From Embiotoca jacksoni (lineage: Eukaryota > Chordata > Actinopteri > Embiotocidae), in the NCBI GenBank assembly GCA_022577435.1, contig JAKOON010000002.1:4678501-4742500 (forward strand): a stretch of 64,000 nt of DNA, given 5' to 3'. Positions 1 to 63,699 of this stretch are shown here, piece after piece. How positions within the stretch are numbered: position 1 is the stretch's first letter; every line of letters starts with the position of its first letter. The notes under the pieces are model-generated. The model saw only the letters and a program-made list of their open reading frames with translations. It was not told where the DNA came from and did not search any database. The position numbers and the translations under genes are program-made.

Positions 1-2989
1 TTCTCCCATCATCCTTCACCTCTTTTTTCTGTACCCCCCCCCCCCCCCCCTGTGCTTTTCACTTTTTTTTTTCCCCCCATCCGCATCCTGTTTATATTCA
101 CAGGATTTAAATTGTTTCTCCCTGTCCCAAAGCTAATGCTGTACTTCACAACACAATGTCGACTGAATCAGGCGTCCTTGGAGCCCCTCCTTGGCCCACT
201 GTGAGAGGTTATGTAAGGAGTGATTGTGTAGGGGCTCATACACAAATGTTTTTTCTTCTAAACATTCAACATCCTGTATACTTGTAAGTACTCTCGAGAG
301 TTTGAACAGTTGGAAGGTTTGGAAGTTCACGGTTGTAATTTTAGCACAAATTAAAATGTTTTTCTGTTCTGAAGTAGAAAGACATTTATTCTTCTCACTC
401 TTCTTGTTGCAGCACTAAATAGGAAAAAAAACAAACCAAGGGGAGGTTGTTTTTTTTCTTTAAATAAGAGTATGTTTTGTGATGCGTCATCCAGTTAAAA
501 TGAATTATTAAATACGATTTAAAGGTTCAGTTTGTAAGCTCTATTGGCAGAAAATGAAATTAAATCATGTTTACATTAGTGGATAGTCACCAAGAATAGG
601 TTTTTTTTGTGTTTTTTTTGCTGTAGACTGAACCTTTCATATATACATAGAGAATGGGTCCTCTTCCACTGAGTTTCTAGGGGACAAACTAAACACTGGA
701 TCCAGAGAGGACCTTTCATTTTCTTTGAGTTCGCTGTCATGGTAGATTCTTTTACATACTTGGCAGGGGAGGATAAGGCAGAGGTATTCAGTTGGTATCT
801 GCCACTAAATCCTTCACACTGCTCCCTAAGGTGTAATCATTAGGCCTGGCACACGAGGACTGTGGTGTGTGCAGTAACTCTTCAGCGCTGCACAGCTACG
901 GCTCGTTCACGAGTTTCCCTTCGATAATGGTCATGAGTAATCAAATGTTTGAGGTCCAACATGTGATTTGCTGTAACCAAAAAGCAGGCCTGTGATTTTT
1001 GGTTAGCCTCGTTCAGAGTGGGAAACACAGACACAGATGGAGTGAGTGCGCACCAGTAAAACACTCCCCTTCACCTGTTAAATGATCACCATGATATAAT
1101 TAGGACCTACGCTGTGTTTCTGCTATGATTATATAGTGCAAATGAGATCACAGAACCTTTCCTTGTCTGTTTTTTCTGGGAACCACACATGGCATGGATG
1201 GAAAAAACAGCATTGGTTATATTTTCTAGATAACTAATGTTCCCTTGTGTTTTGCTATGTTGAAGAAAGTGAGTTGTGGGTTATTAATTGCTGTGTTATA
1301 AAGTTATTAAGAAGGTTACACAGTCAATTTGGAGTTCCCACTCGATATGCGCCATCATGGCAGTTTGTAGAGCTCAACGTTGTAAAATGGTAAATACTTG
1401 ATTGTAATATGCGTCCTGGGTTGCGTGATAGGTTTCCTAATAAATAGATACACCATTTATTGTAACACCCCCCTGCTAAAAATGTATGTTACACAGGATT
1501 ATTTGTCATACTGCTCAGCACTATCAAGGTATAGCTCCAGCATTAACATTGTTTTATTAAAAGCCTAAAGAAGACCGTAAACTGCATTCTCTACCAGTGA
1601 TGCTGAGTGTTGACTCACATTTCACTGCGTCGGTGTGAAAACTGTCCTGTTTAAAGTAAAAACAAAAAGAGTCACCCGTGACACACCCTGTGGAGCAGGT
1701 AGGATGGCAAGACTTTGACATTTGCAGATGAGCTTGAGTTTGCTATTACAGATGATGGACACAACAACATGAACACCTGCCCAGAACAATATAATGCACT
1801 CCAGTGCAACAGCTCTGCAAAAAATCTTACCCCCCTGAAGCTGCTTTTCAAGGAGTTGTCCTCACCTAACCCAGATTGGAGACTATGATTTGTGGAAACT
1901 GATCTCAATTTTAATGTGGGCCGATGTTTTTGTACTAATCCTTCATAGTGTTGAACCAATAAGCAGTCTTGGGAAAGGATAAAAACTTAAGTTTCATGAG
2001 TTTTAGCAGGTTGTTGCACTGGATTTCATTATATTTGTACAGGTGTTTCCACGTCCACGTCCCGGTAGATAAAAAGTTTAGTGTCAGTTGGGAAAAAGAA
2101 GAAAATGTCTAACCCACATGCTCGACCAACACGAGCACGCTCAGAGTAGAAGACATGTACTGTATGTTATATAACAGTGATTTTTACAGCCTGAAGGCCT
2201 GACATGAACAGAATAGTTTGGCCTGCTTTTATATAAAGTATGATGGCAATGAATCAAGTGTAATTTGGCTGTATTTAACTTCCAAGTTATGTAGGCTAAT
2301 AACAAGCTGTGGCATATGGCTGCTTGAGTTTCATGTGACCTACTTTGGAGTATATGTAAGTGTAAGTCATGTCAGGTTACTTTTTAGGGAAAGTTTTTTT
2401 TTTTTTAACAAGACAGATTCTTCAAAGTGCCCCAGATGTTGTCCCGTTTCTTTTCCGAGATGAGAATCTGTTCTTCATTTCATTTGGTATGTTCATGTTC
2501 TCAGCTCACAATTCCACCTTTTTAATGTACTCAAAGAAGTTTTTGTTGTTGTAGTTTAGTGTTCATAATCATCTAAAATGACTGTCCAAGTGCAGTCTAC
2601 TTTTGGAACAAGGATGCTTTTGGCAGCGGGACATGTGACATGTCAACACTAACATGATAATTCTGTTTGACTATTAAATGGTGGTATTTCACATTCATGC
2701 ACAAACAGTATCTTCTATATGGACCAGTGATGGGAACACAGACAGACTATATAACTCTGCCAAAATCTGCAGCCACCCGTTCCCTGGCATGTCATGTTAC
2801 ATAAGGATGTCACTGATCCCAAGTGCTATATGTGCTTGTTCCCAATTTACTCTTCCAGCAGTGGCTAGTCTGTGGTTGATAACTGTGTCATGTTTTCTGA
2901 TGCTTTTTGAGGAACCAACCAAACAAGGAAGGCAAATTTTTTAATCCTAGTGTGTGAGATTATAGAGGACACTTAGATTCTATGGACAC

Positions 2990-2990
<1 letters not shown>

Positions 2991-3025
<35 letters not shown>
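2991..3025. repeat. (CA)n microsatellite
   Basis: Uninterrupted CA dinucleotides over 35 bases. Confidence 0.97.
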
Positions 3026-3027
<2 letters not shown>

Positions 3028-3479
3028 AGCAGAAAGAGAGACTTACTTGTGCTGTTAAATCAGGCTCATCAAATATCATTAAACCAAAAACCGTCGCCTC
3101 GGACAAGGCTGATGAGATGCATGTGTTTAGCATCATCTTTGAGATGAGGGACATTGTTTGTGCTGCACGCCCAAAATCAAGCTGACTTAGTCTGGCCTGA
3201 TTACTGATCTGTGAATGGACCGTGTCTTCACTCTAATAACTGTGGTAGACTGATGATCCGCTAGCTTCACCTGCAGAGTTTGGCTGTCCTTCATCTTAAC
3301 GTATTTTTTGAAGAAGTTCTACACAACGTTTTGACTACTGTAGTCGACATGTTTCTGCTGTTCACACTGTGGCGTCTAATCTTACAGCCCCGCACAATTT
3401 CACCTGCAGAGCTCTGGAGGCTGGTAGCAACGTGTTCTCCTTCTCCTTGTGTTGTTCACTGGTAGTTGACAAACAGCTT

Positions 3480-4265
3480 TTAGGTGCATTACCCCCAATT
3501 AACGCACCACACCAGGCGCCGCTAAAAAACTGAGAAATAAGGAAAAATGATAATCACTTATACTGATCGTTTCTTTAAAAATATTTAAATGACAATTAAA
3601 AAATTCCCAAATCATGACCCATTCCTATTAGATTCCTCACAACAGTCCAACTGTGCCTATTAGTAAATGGTAGTATGCTAGCAGACTAAACTATGATGGT
3701 ATTTACAAGGGGCCATCACCACCCCCACAACGGAGTGCAGCACAGTCATGCACATGAAGCAGAGGGAAGCAATAACTTTTTTTAAGTATTCAGAATAACA
3801 TTGGCTTGTTTAATCGCCTGTGTTACCTGCTGCTCTGTTTTTTTTTCTCAAATTTTAAACAGTTTATCTCCAAACTACTGAAGTTTAGTGATGTTTGTTC
3901 TTGACGATGCTTTCGTCGTTCCGGCTGGTCGCGGGTTCTGCTCTTTCTCTTGTGTTTATTCCACTGCGACTTCAAGCCAGCTGCCTCTCAGCCACCGTCA
4001 CTCACTGGCCTGAATGTATCTCTCACTGTGCCTAAGTGCGCACCTCTATTCCTGTGACATGATTGGATCAGCGGGAAGGACACTTGGCTACGCTGCAGCG
4101 GTTATAGTTAGGAATGACTCGGTCAATCGCCACCGACCAGTTCACTTCTGTGCATGCTACCCAAGTGTGGAATTATTTCAAATATTTATCCGATTTTTAA
4201 AAATATTTCTCTGGAGGAAAATTATATCCCAATGATTGTTGATATTGTTTATCGCCCACCCTATC
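3480..4265. mobile_element. possible degraded DNA-transposon relic
   Basis: The region ends in TTTATCGCCCACCCTA, resembling the TATCGCCCAGCCCTA terminus common in fish hAT-like non-autonomous elements. The opposite end is not recognisable and no target duplication was found. Confidence 0.3.
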
Positions 4266-4726
4266 AGTAGCATCAGCGTAAATGGTGTCGCATGGCTGGA
4301 TTGTCACCCAGAAAGTCAGTGGGTTTTGCAAGAAGTCTGATTCATACAAATCGGCTGAAAGCACAAGGTCACATCCTTCTCCATCATTAATCAGTTTCAT
4401 TTAACCGTAGATGTGAACTGTTCGTATAACTCGTGTTTAGAAACAATAACTCTGTCTTGTGGAGGTTCAGTGCTGCAGCAGTGATTGCCAGTGTGTGTGG
4501 TCAGTGGGCGCTTCACTCAGTTTCACAGGAAAATAAGCTGCAGATCAAAGAATGCAGCAACAGTACGATAATTATTTTGTTTACCACCTTGCTGCTATCG
4601 TCTCAACTGCGCTGTAGTATTATATATTTTCCATGTGGGTATATTTTAATGAAACAAAAAAAGCTACACACCATTTAAATAGTTTCTGTGGTTATATACA
4701 CATTGGAGAAAGTTCACTGGGTCCTT

Positions 4727-4753
4727 GGTTACTGGGACTTCAGCCCAGTAACC
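4727..4753. repeat. perfect inverted repeat (hairpin)
   Basis: GGTTACTGGG, a 7-base loop, then CCCAGTAACC. The flanking bases allow one further pair. Too short for a miRNA precursor. Confidence 0.85.
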
Positions 4754-6686
4754 AGTCCATGCGAAGTGTAGCTCGGCTAGATTTATGATGCTTATAAACC
4801 CGCACTGTTGGTCCAGTCATTCAGCTTGGCTGGAGTTACCTGTTGTGTAATGTGCTGCTGTGCAACATTATAGAAGGTGAGCTGGCAGGCGGTCAAAAGT
4901 AAATCTAGCTGTGATACTCCTGCGTGTCTGGTCTCATCTAAGTGGGAGTGAACATTATTTAAAGCTTTTGTTTTTTTAATAAAGAAAGGCAACCACGGTG
5001 ATAATTGTTGTTTATGGTGGTAAGTGTATGTTGATGAAATGGGATTTATCTATTTTGATCATAATCTTTTTCAGTAGTTTCGCAGACTTTCTGTATTTTT
5101 CTTAAAGTGATAAGGACACTTTACGTGGTGGTTATGATTCTTGTTGTTTGTTGTTTATTATGCCATAAAACAAAAAATAAACTAAACTTTCCTTTCACCA
5201 GTAATGAGGGGCCTGTCTACTCTGTGGTTTCAGTGTGATTGTTTTGTTCTGGTACAAAGAAAACTGTGTGAGTAATGTAAGTGTAATTTCCCGTTTACTG
5301 AGAGATGATGCTTTAAAAGCATCCCAGAAACTCGTGAGCGCTCTTCACATCTTCGTGTGTCTGAGACACATTTCCTTTTGTCCCTCTGCTCTGCTGTTCT
5401 CTTTCATCTGCAGGTCATGATCTTTTATTTTGTTACACACTCTCTCATAAAGGGTCTAAAAAAAGATTCTGTCCTCTTTTTTTTCATATATCTATTAATT
5501 ACAGCATTTGATTCTAGAAAAATATAGTATCTCTTACCCTTTTACCTGCAGGTTAATCTCACCCCATAGTTGATTACCATACCATGCAGATCTGTTGCAG
5601 TGATGTCACATGTCCATTTGATCAGGGACTTTTTTTTTTTTTTACCTGGCTGAGGAGTTAACATGAACCAGACTATCTCCTTTGTTTTGAGAAACAAGGA
5701 GGTCCTTTGACCTTTTTACCCTGTACGGGTGGATTCATGTATTTACTCTGATCTAAATGATGATAAATTAAAACATTAAAGATTAGATTAAAACAGAATA
5801 TGAGTGATGAGTGCAAAGACAGGAAACAACTGTTCAGGAGAATTTGGGTATCATTTAGCTACTTGTTGATCACAAAGGTAAATGTTCTGTTATCTTATCC
5901 AGTTTAAAATGAAAATCATTTCAAGTTCAGATCAAGCTGGCTAATTCTAATATAGAGCTGCATAATGTGTGTGTAACTTGTGTTAATGATGTAATGGGGA
6001 CAAATATCTGTAAATCGATGAGACTCGTCTTCTCATCACAAAAAGCTCTCGTTTGTGGTAGAAAGTTCTCACAAAGTTTACATTTATTTGGGATCTGGAC
6101 TTGAAGTTATGTTTCGAATTATTGTTCACAGTTGAGGTCAACATGGGTAAAGGATTAGGCACGCAGGCTCCAAGAAATAATAACTGTCTATTCAATGTGT
6201 TTGCAAGTGACAAAAACTAGGTCCATAACCTTTGTGACTCATTCAATTGGTTTCTTTTGAATACATGTTACCATAGGTCTTCTTAAGGTACTAAAGTTTT
6301 CAAAACTTGTTCCTTTCTTTGTCTCTGACTGGACTGAAAGTCTAAATAAATGTCTCTCACCACCAGATCGAAGATTGTGCTCTCAATCAGCTCCCATACA
6401 CCATCGCTGAGATGTTCTCGTAGGGAGCTGCCACAGCCAATTTCACACGAGTACATAGTGTCCTATTTTAGAGAGGACTTAGTGAGGAAAAACAAAACAA
6501 ATTCCACATCTACCGGAGCCTCCTTTTTTTGCTGTTGTCCGTGTTCACATGAGGAACTTCAAGCTGTGCTGATAGACAGATTTGAAAAGGAACAAAGAGT
6601 TATCATTTACTATACTTAAAAAAAGTTTATAGATTTTTGTGTGTGTGTTTACAATTGTTCACTCACACCTGTACTATTTGTTTCAG

Positions 6687-6734
6687 GTGTGTGAAGTGCG
6701 GCCATGCTTAGGTAGCAGCAGCCTTCAGGTCGGG
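6687..6734 (+). other. rad54l2: 5' UTR part of first coding exon, with short uORF
   Basis: A TTTCAG acceptor ends at 6686, so an untranslated exon must lie further upstream; I could not locate it. A three-codon upstream frame (ATG at 6704, stop TAG 6713-6715) precedes the main start at 6735 and could damp translation. The main ATG has G at -3. Confidence 0.6.
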
Positions 6735-58225
<51,491 letters not shown>

Positions 58226-61105
58226 CGGAGGAACGATGGGGTTTCATGAGAAAGCTTTTAGCAATCGTAATCATCATCAAAATAGGATGACACCCTGTTT
58301 ACCGGGTTTCAAAGCGTCTGTGGCCACGGCCTCGAGACAAACGGACAAAAACTTTTAAGGTGACGACAACTGAGCCCCTTCAAGTGTTTCCTCTGGTCAT
58401 CTCTGCTGCCTTGGAGAAATAGTGCGAGTGAGAATGAACACAACCTGGACACAGAGCGACAAATCCTGAGATTGAAAAGCTCCAGCGTGGAGGAGAAAAT
58501 GAATATCAGAGGACTTTGGGCTTCCAAGTTGTTGTTTTTTTTTGTGTCCAATACTGGCATTACAATGCTAATCACTGAACTGAGTACTGCTGAGTGTGGG
58601 CCTGCAGTGACCACAAACGGCCACTAGTTGTACTGTTGACTTTAGAGCTTCTAGTTCTGCAGCTTTGCTAAATGTCAAGTCTCTCGCTTTCAGCTTCTTA
58701 AAAAGACGACAGAAGAGTGGAGTTGCTTTTAGATAATACAAAAAAAAAAAAAAAAAAATAGGTTTGACAGTTAAGTTAGCGGGTAGGAACATTTGTTAAA
58801 TAACTGAAATGGTATTGTTTGTGAATATTGCTGCTGAATCTTTCTTGAAACGGTAAAAAGAAAAGGTTAAAAGCATTTTTGATCGAACTTAAGACTTCAC
58901 TGCCAGGACAGGGGTATTGTACAATGTTGTTCTTGAAGAAAACAAAATAAAAAAAAGACGGGATCATCTTGAATTATTGAGGAAACAGTTGAGGCTTGTG
59001 GAGGTTGAAGATATTTAATGAAACTTTAAAACTAATGAAAGAATGTACGCTTAATCAAATGCCTTTACACCAGGCCTTTTTTTCTTCAATTTAGGCATCA
59101 GACGTGGGAAGATCTGATTTTTCCTTTCCGTGTGTGTGTATTTTATATTTACGTGATCTACCTTTTGAAGAAAACGATTGCCTAAAAGCAGCCAGGTGAA
59201 AACGAGAAAAAAAAAAAAAATAATAACAACTGTGTCCTAGTGAGGTGTTGTAGCGGAGAAACAACCAACAGAAAATGCCTTTTTGCCTCCATCTTTCTGA
59301 ATGTTAACTGTGAGAGAGGAGAGGTAAAGAGAGACAGACAGTCACTGCAGCTCTCTGAATCTCACCCACAGTCTTACTGTAGCCTAGAGAAAAACGATGC
59401 AAAACACTCACTCAAGCCTATATATGTATTTGTACAACCCCAGAGGAACTGAGCTTGCATCCCCCCCCCCCCCTCCGAGTTTTGGTTACGCTCGTGTCGT
59501 TACTGTGTTTGACTGCGTGTTGTGTTTAAGGGTTACAAAAGGAATCATTTAAAAAAAAAAAAAAGACGACATAAAAACTAGTGTTACTCTGTTTGTTCTG
59601 ACGCAGATTTCACCTCTGTTTTGTTTTTTTTCTTTTATTCCTTTCTCTCTCATCTCGTTTTGTGAACAGAGCTCGATGTGAAACCAAACCAGTTTCTTGT
59701 GGAGAGACGGTGTAGCTTTGCCAAAACCAAGAAAATGCACATCAGAAACCTCCATCAAAGAGAATTGTGTCTTAAGAGACCAAACAATGCAGAGCAGAAT
59801 TAAAAGTCCACCACGGCGACACAGCGGAGACGTACATATCCATCACTACGCTGTGCCGCTCTGTGGAAGAGACACAAATCTGTCTGCAGACTGGTTGAAA
59901 GCTGGGAAAGCTTCATCGTGTGACCAAGTTCCCTTTAGATTAACCATAATTCTGCTGTTCCGGTTGATCCCGTCCGATCAAATGAAGCGATCGGCTTTAG
60001 TCAGCAAACCTCCGCTTCCAAAACAGCCGCAGCAGCAAGAGCTTTAAAAATCACTTTAGCCGAAGATGAAACATCAAAGCTCCTCTTCCACCTACTTTTG
60101 TTCTTCATACTGAAACTGTTAGTTTACTCATGTTTCATTTTTTTTGCTCTCCTCTTTTTACAATGTTTTCAATTTACCAAATTAATTAATTTATGACGGT
60201 GCATATTTATTCATTTGTATTTTTATTTTTGTACAATGTCTTTTTTGGGGGGGTTTCCATTTGTTTCTTCTCATTATCTTGTCAGATTTTTATGATCATA
60301 TTAGTATTGTTGTTACTACAGATGGGGCTTTTGTTGTGTTTGGTGTTTTGTTTTTCTTTTTTTAAGAACTGACGATTAGCCAGTCTGACCCAGCGCATGT
60401 GAACCTGTGCAGAACTTGCATGTGGACCAACCGATTAGTGTGTAACTGAGCACATTAATATCCAGGATAAAGTATAATCATATCCAATAAGCTCTTTGTG
60501 ATGAAACATCCAAAAACTTCAGCATATTACTGAGCTGTGATGAAACCATTTCCTTATTTATATGAGCTCAGATACAAATGTAAGTGTTTAATCTGCATAT
60601 GAGCCATTTGTGTGCACGTAAGCTCAATCACAAGTCCTGGGTCAGAAGCTGAGACGGTCAAGCCACTCATCAGCTGAAGAAAATAATGATATCAAGTGCT
60701 TTTATTTCTTTTTCTTTAATGGATCATTACCATTTCATCATAATTGTCCATCTGTCGTCCCCATGATGGCAAACGAGCGAGTTTCCTCAGTGCTGAGCTG
60801 TTTGGTCGTCAGCTCGCCGTTTGCCGCGCCGACTGACTGCTCTTTACTTTCACAGCTTTCTACTTGAATTTACATATTTATTTATACGAGTCGACTCGGT
60901 CGGACAAGCCGAACAGACTGTCTGAATTCCATTTTAGCCGGGGAGAAGATAAAATCTGCTGTCTTTGAGGATTGACTCCAGTCAAAGCCTGTTGTGTAGA
61001 TTATCGATGGATAATATGTATGACCTTGGATTACTGTAAAATCCTTCTTTTTTTCTCTCTTTTCTTTTTTTGAAGTTTGTAAATAAAAAGAAACATGTTT
61101 AAATA
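58226..61105 (+). other. rad54l2: rad54l2 3' UTR (predicted)
   Basis: About 2.9 kb without a credible coding frame, ending near AATAAA at 61082-61087. It holds an A run at 58740-58759, an early AATAAA near 58946, an A run near 59206-59220, a C run near 59461-59473, an A run at about 59551-59564, and AU-rich stretches around 60180-60240. The true cleavage site cannot be fixed from sequence alone. Confidence 0.65.
61082..61087 (+). terminator. rad54l2: polyadenylation signal AATAAA (main candidate)
   Basis: Canonical hexamer in TGTAAATAAAAAG after a T-rich stretch. The overlapping TGTAAATA (61078-61085) matches a Pumilio element. It is followed within 90 bases by a CA microsatellite and AT-rich intergenic DNA. 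Further AATAAA sites near 58946 and 62772 are weaker candidates for early or read-through ends. Confidence 0.6.
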
Positions 61106-61164
61106 ATAACTTTTCCTAATTTCTTTACATCAGTAGTAGTAGCAGATGTTTGCTTTTGTCACTC

Positions 61165-61215
<51 letters not shown>

Positions 61216-63430
61216 GACACACACACAGGTAACTGAGGGCATGACAAGTTGACAACAAATTCCAAGAAAATACACCAGTTTTACGGATTTACAGTCTCAT
61301 GACAACAATATAGTTTGCCTTCCTGTGAAATATAAACAATCACAAATTTATGCAATTTTAATCAACAGGATATTACATTTGTCCTAAAGTAACTGAGCGT
61401 TGAAGGCTTATTGTCAATTAATACAGGTGGAATCTGAAATGAGACTTGCAGACAGCAGAATCATTTAAAAAAATAAACTTTACCCAAAAGCTGCACGGCA
61501 CTTGGAGAAAACAGTGATTTACCTTTAAATGTATTACCTTTATTTGTATTTTTTTTTCTTTAGCATTCAGAGAAATAATCCCTCATAATTTTTTTTTTTT
61601 AAGTCAGATTTTGGTGTCACCACAGCCATGTAGAATCTCTAGATAGAAATTGAACTTCAGCATTCTTTTGTTCATAGATTTTTGAAGACTTTTTTTTTTT
61701 TTAAAGAAAAGCTGGTAATTGAGGCCATAAGGTTGAAAAAGTTACACAATAAACCACCAACATTGTAAAAAGACTTGTTTTCCAGATGAAAACCATTTTC
61801 ACAAATCAGGTTACCTAAAAATAGCTCAACTGAGTTTAGTGGTAGTAGTTTCTTCTGTTGGTTTATTTGCACTCATATTCATGCCATTTTCCTCCTCCTG
61901 TAATTCTTCCTGACATTATATTGAATCATTCTGTTCTTGTAACGCAGCGGTAGGATTGATGGAACGTAACATGGAGGGTAAAATCTGGGTTTGATTTGAT
62001 CCACTTTCCGTGTCCTACTTTATTAAAGGGTTGCTCACATAGGGGAGTTTGTTTGAGTGTGAGAGAGACCCTCTGCAGAACAAGCAGATCTTTACAGTTC
62101 TCCATAATTCAAGTTAAAGACTTAAAATCATAATTAGAGAAGAACCCAACACATTTGTTCCTTGACTAATCCCAAAATGTATATTCCAGTTTTGGGCTTT
62201 TTGTCGTTTAGTTAATTCCAGCCGCCAAAAGAGGATATGGTGGATAATATAATGGGTGCATTGAGCTCTTATTCCAGTGAGAGGTGTTTGAATAATAATC
62301 CATGTCCTGTACTCACAGGGCCGTGGCTTTACAGAAACCAGTGACTGAATTAATCGAGCTCACTTGCTAACTTGCATGATTATTACGCTGCAAAACCGGA
62401 CAGTCACAATGACTGCAAATCCCATTACAACTATGATGAGGATTTAGGAATAAATTGTGCATCCAAATCAAATTCATAAACTGGAGTACTTGAAGTTATT
62501 AACCACAGAAATAAATCAGCATTTAGCAGGTGGTAACAGACCCGCAAAATATCTGTAAAGCTGATGTAAACCCGTGCTTAACCTTGGGACCTAACATGAA
62601 GCACAAAAATCCCATGTCTCATTCATTTTTTCTTTTTTTTTCTTCAGTGATCTTATCTTTCTAAAGACTGATAGTGAAGCTTGTTGTTTAGTCTGTGTCC
62701 TTGTTTCCTGTTAAAGCCTATTTGTATGTGGTTTGTTTTCCTTGTACGTGATGCCAGTTCTGATTACTCCAAATAAAATGGATTCATCCGTGTTATTTTT
62801 ATGTCTTTACATATTATAATTTTGCAGAGGAAACACAAAGGAACGACTTGCTTTTAATTTATATGTTAACAGAAGTGAACCAATTTTTTTTTAAAATTAT
62901 ATATCGTAAAGTAGGCTAAATATCAAGACAAAACTTTAGGTGATGTGTTATATTTCACAGCAATAATACAGTATTTCAGACTGTGCTAATGTAACTATAT
63001 CTCTGTCTGAACTCACATGTCACTAACAAGGCTAAAAATTTATGAGGTAGCACTGGTGGAAGATGATGTATTTCAAGTAAAAGTACTGACATTACTTTGT
63101 CATCTAATACTACTTTTAGCAAATGTTATGAATACAGGCTGTTTGAATCTTGTGGAATATGATGCATGACTATGGATGAATCAAACCAACAGTGAAGTAG
63201 GCTAGTTCAAATAAGCACAACCTTAAAGAACAAAAACACTAAAATGCTTATTAACTGGAATATTAATCCAAAAACACAATATATAGTTTAAAGCCCACTA
63301 GGACATCATAGTAAAACAATGACAGGAAAGCACTTATTGTTTAATGTGTACTTTTACCTCTGATACTTTAGGTAGCCTACCGTTTATTGATAAGATTATA
63401 TAGCCTAGGTTAGATAGGTTAGGTTAGGTA
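61106..63430. other. intergenic, downstream of rad54l2
   Basis: AT-rich with a CA microsatellite at its start and a second AATAAA near 62772. No coding region supported. Confidence 0.65.
61167..61229. repeat. (CA)n microsatellite
   Basis: Pure AC to 61210, then CA with CAGA interruptions. Confidence 0.95.
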
Positions 63431-63605
63431 GTTACTTTATTAATCCCAGAGGGGAAATTTTTTTTCGCTACAGCAGCATACAGAAGCAATAAGATAATAA
63501 TAGAATAATAGAAAAGCAATAAAATAGCAGTAAAAATATAAAATATAAAATATAAAATGCACAGTATATACAGTACAGTATATATCTATATATATTATAT
63601 ACAAA
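63431..63605 (-). mobile_element. retroposon terminal fragment
   Basis: GTTACTTTATTAATCCCAGA followed by GGGGAAA, then an ACAGCAGCATACAGAAGC phrase and AT-rich ATAAAATATAAA repeats. This is the reverse of the GGGATTAATAAAGT tail at 17.07 kb. Common teleost family; class from memory. Confidence 0.65.
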
Positions 63606-63699
63606 CAACCAAGAAACACAGACAACAGTGTTATTGTTATGTGATGGGTTTTGCCAGAGGTGAGTCAAGGACCCAAACACTGAACGTGAAACCTGAGGG

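Larger units (their letters stand above)
1..6686. other. non-coding: 5' flank or 5'-UTR intron
   Basis: AT-rich. Only short chance frames were found. Contents: a C homopolymer at about 35-51, a CA repeat at 2991-3025, a possible transposon relic at about 3480-4265 and a perfect hairpin at 4727-4753. No CpG-rich promoter was seen. The acceptor at 6686 implies an upstream untranslated exon, either here or before the window. Confidence 0.6.

Noticed and set aside
59697..60047. 116-codon frame in the 3' region
   Set aside because: Lies in the predicted 3' UTR, with no domain and no conserved composition.
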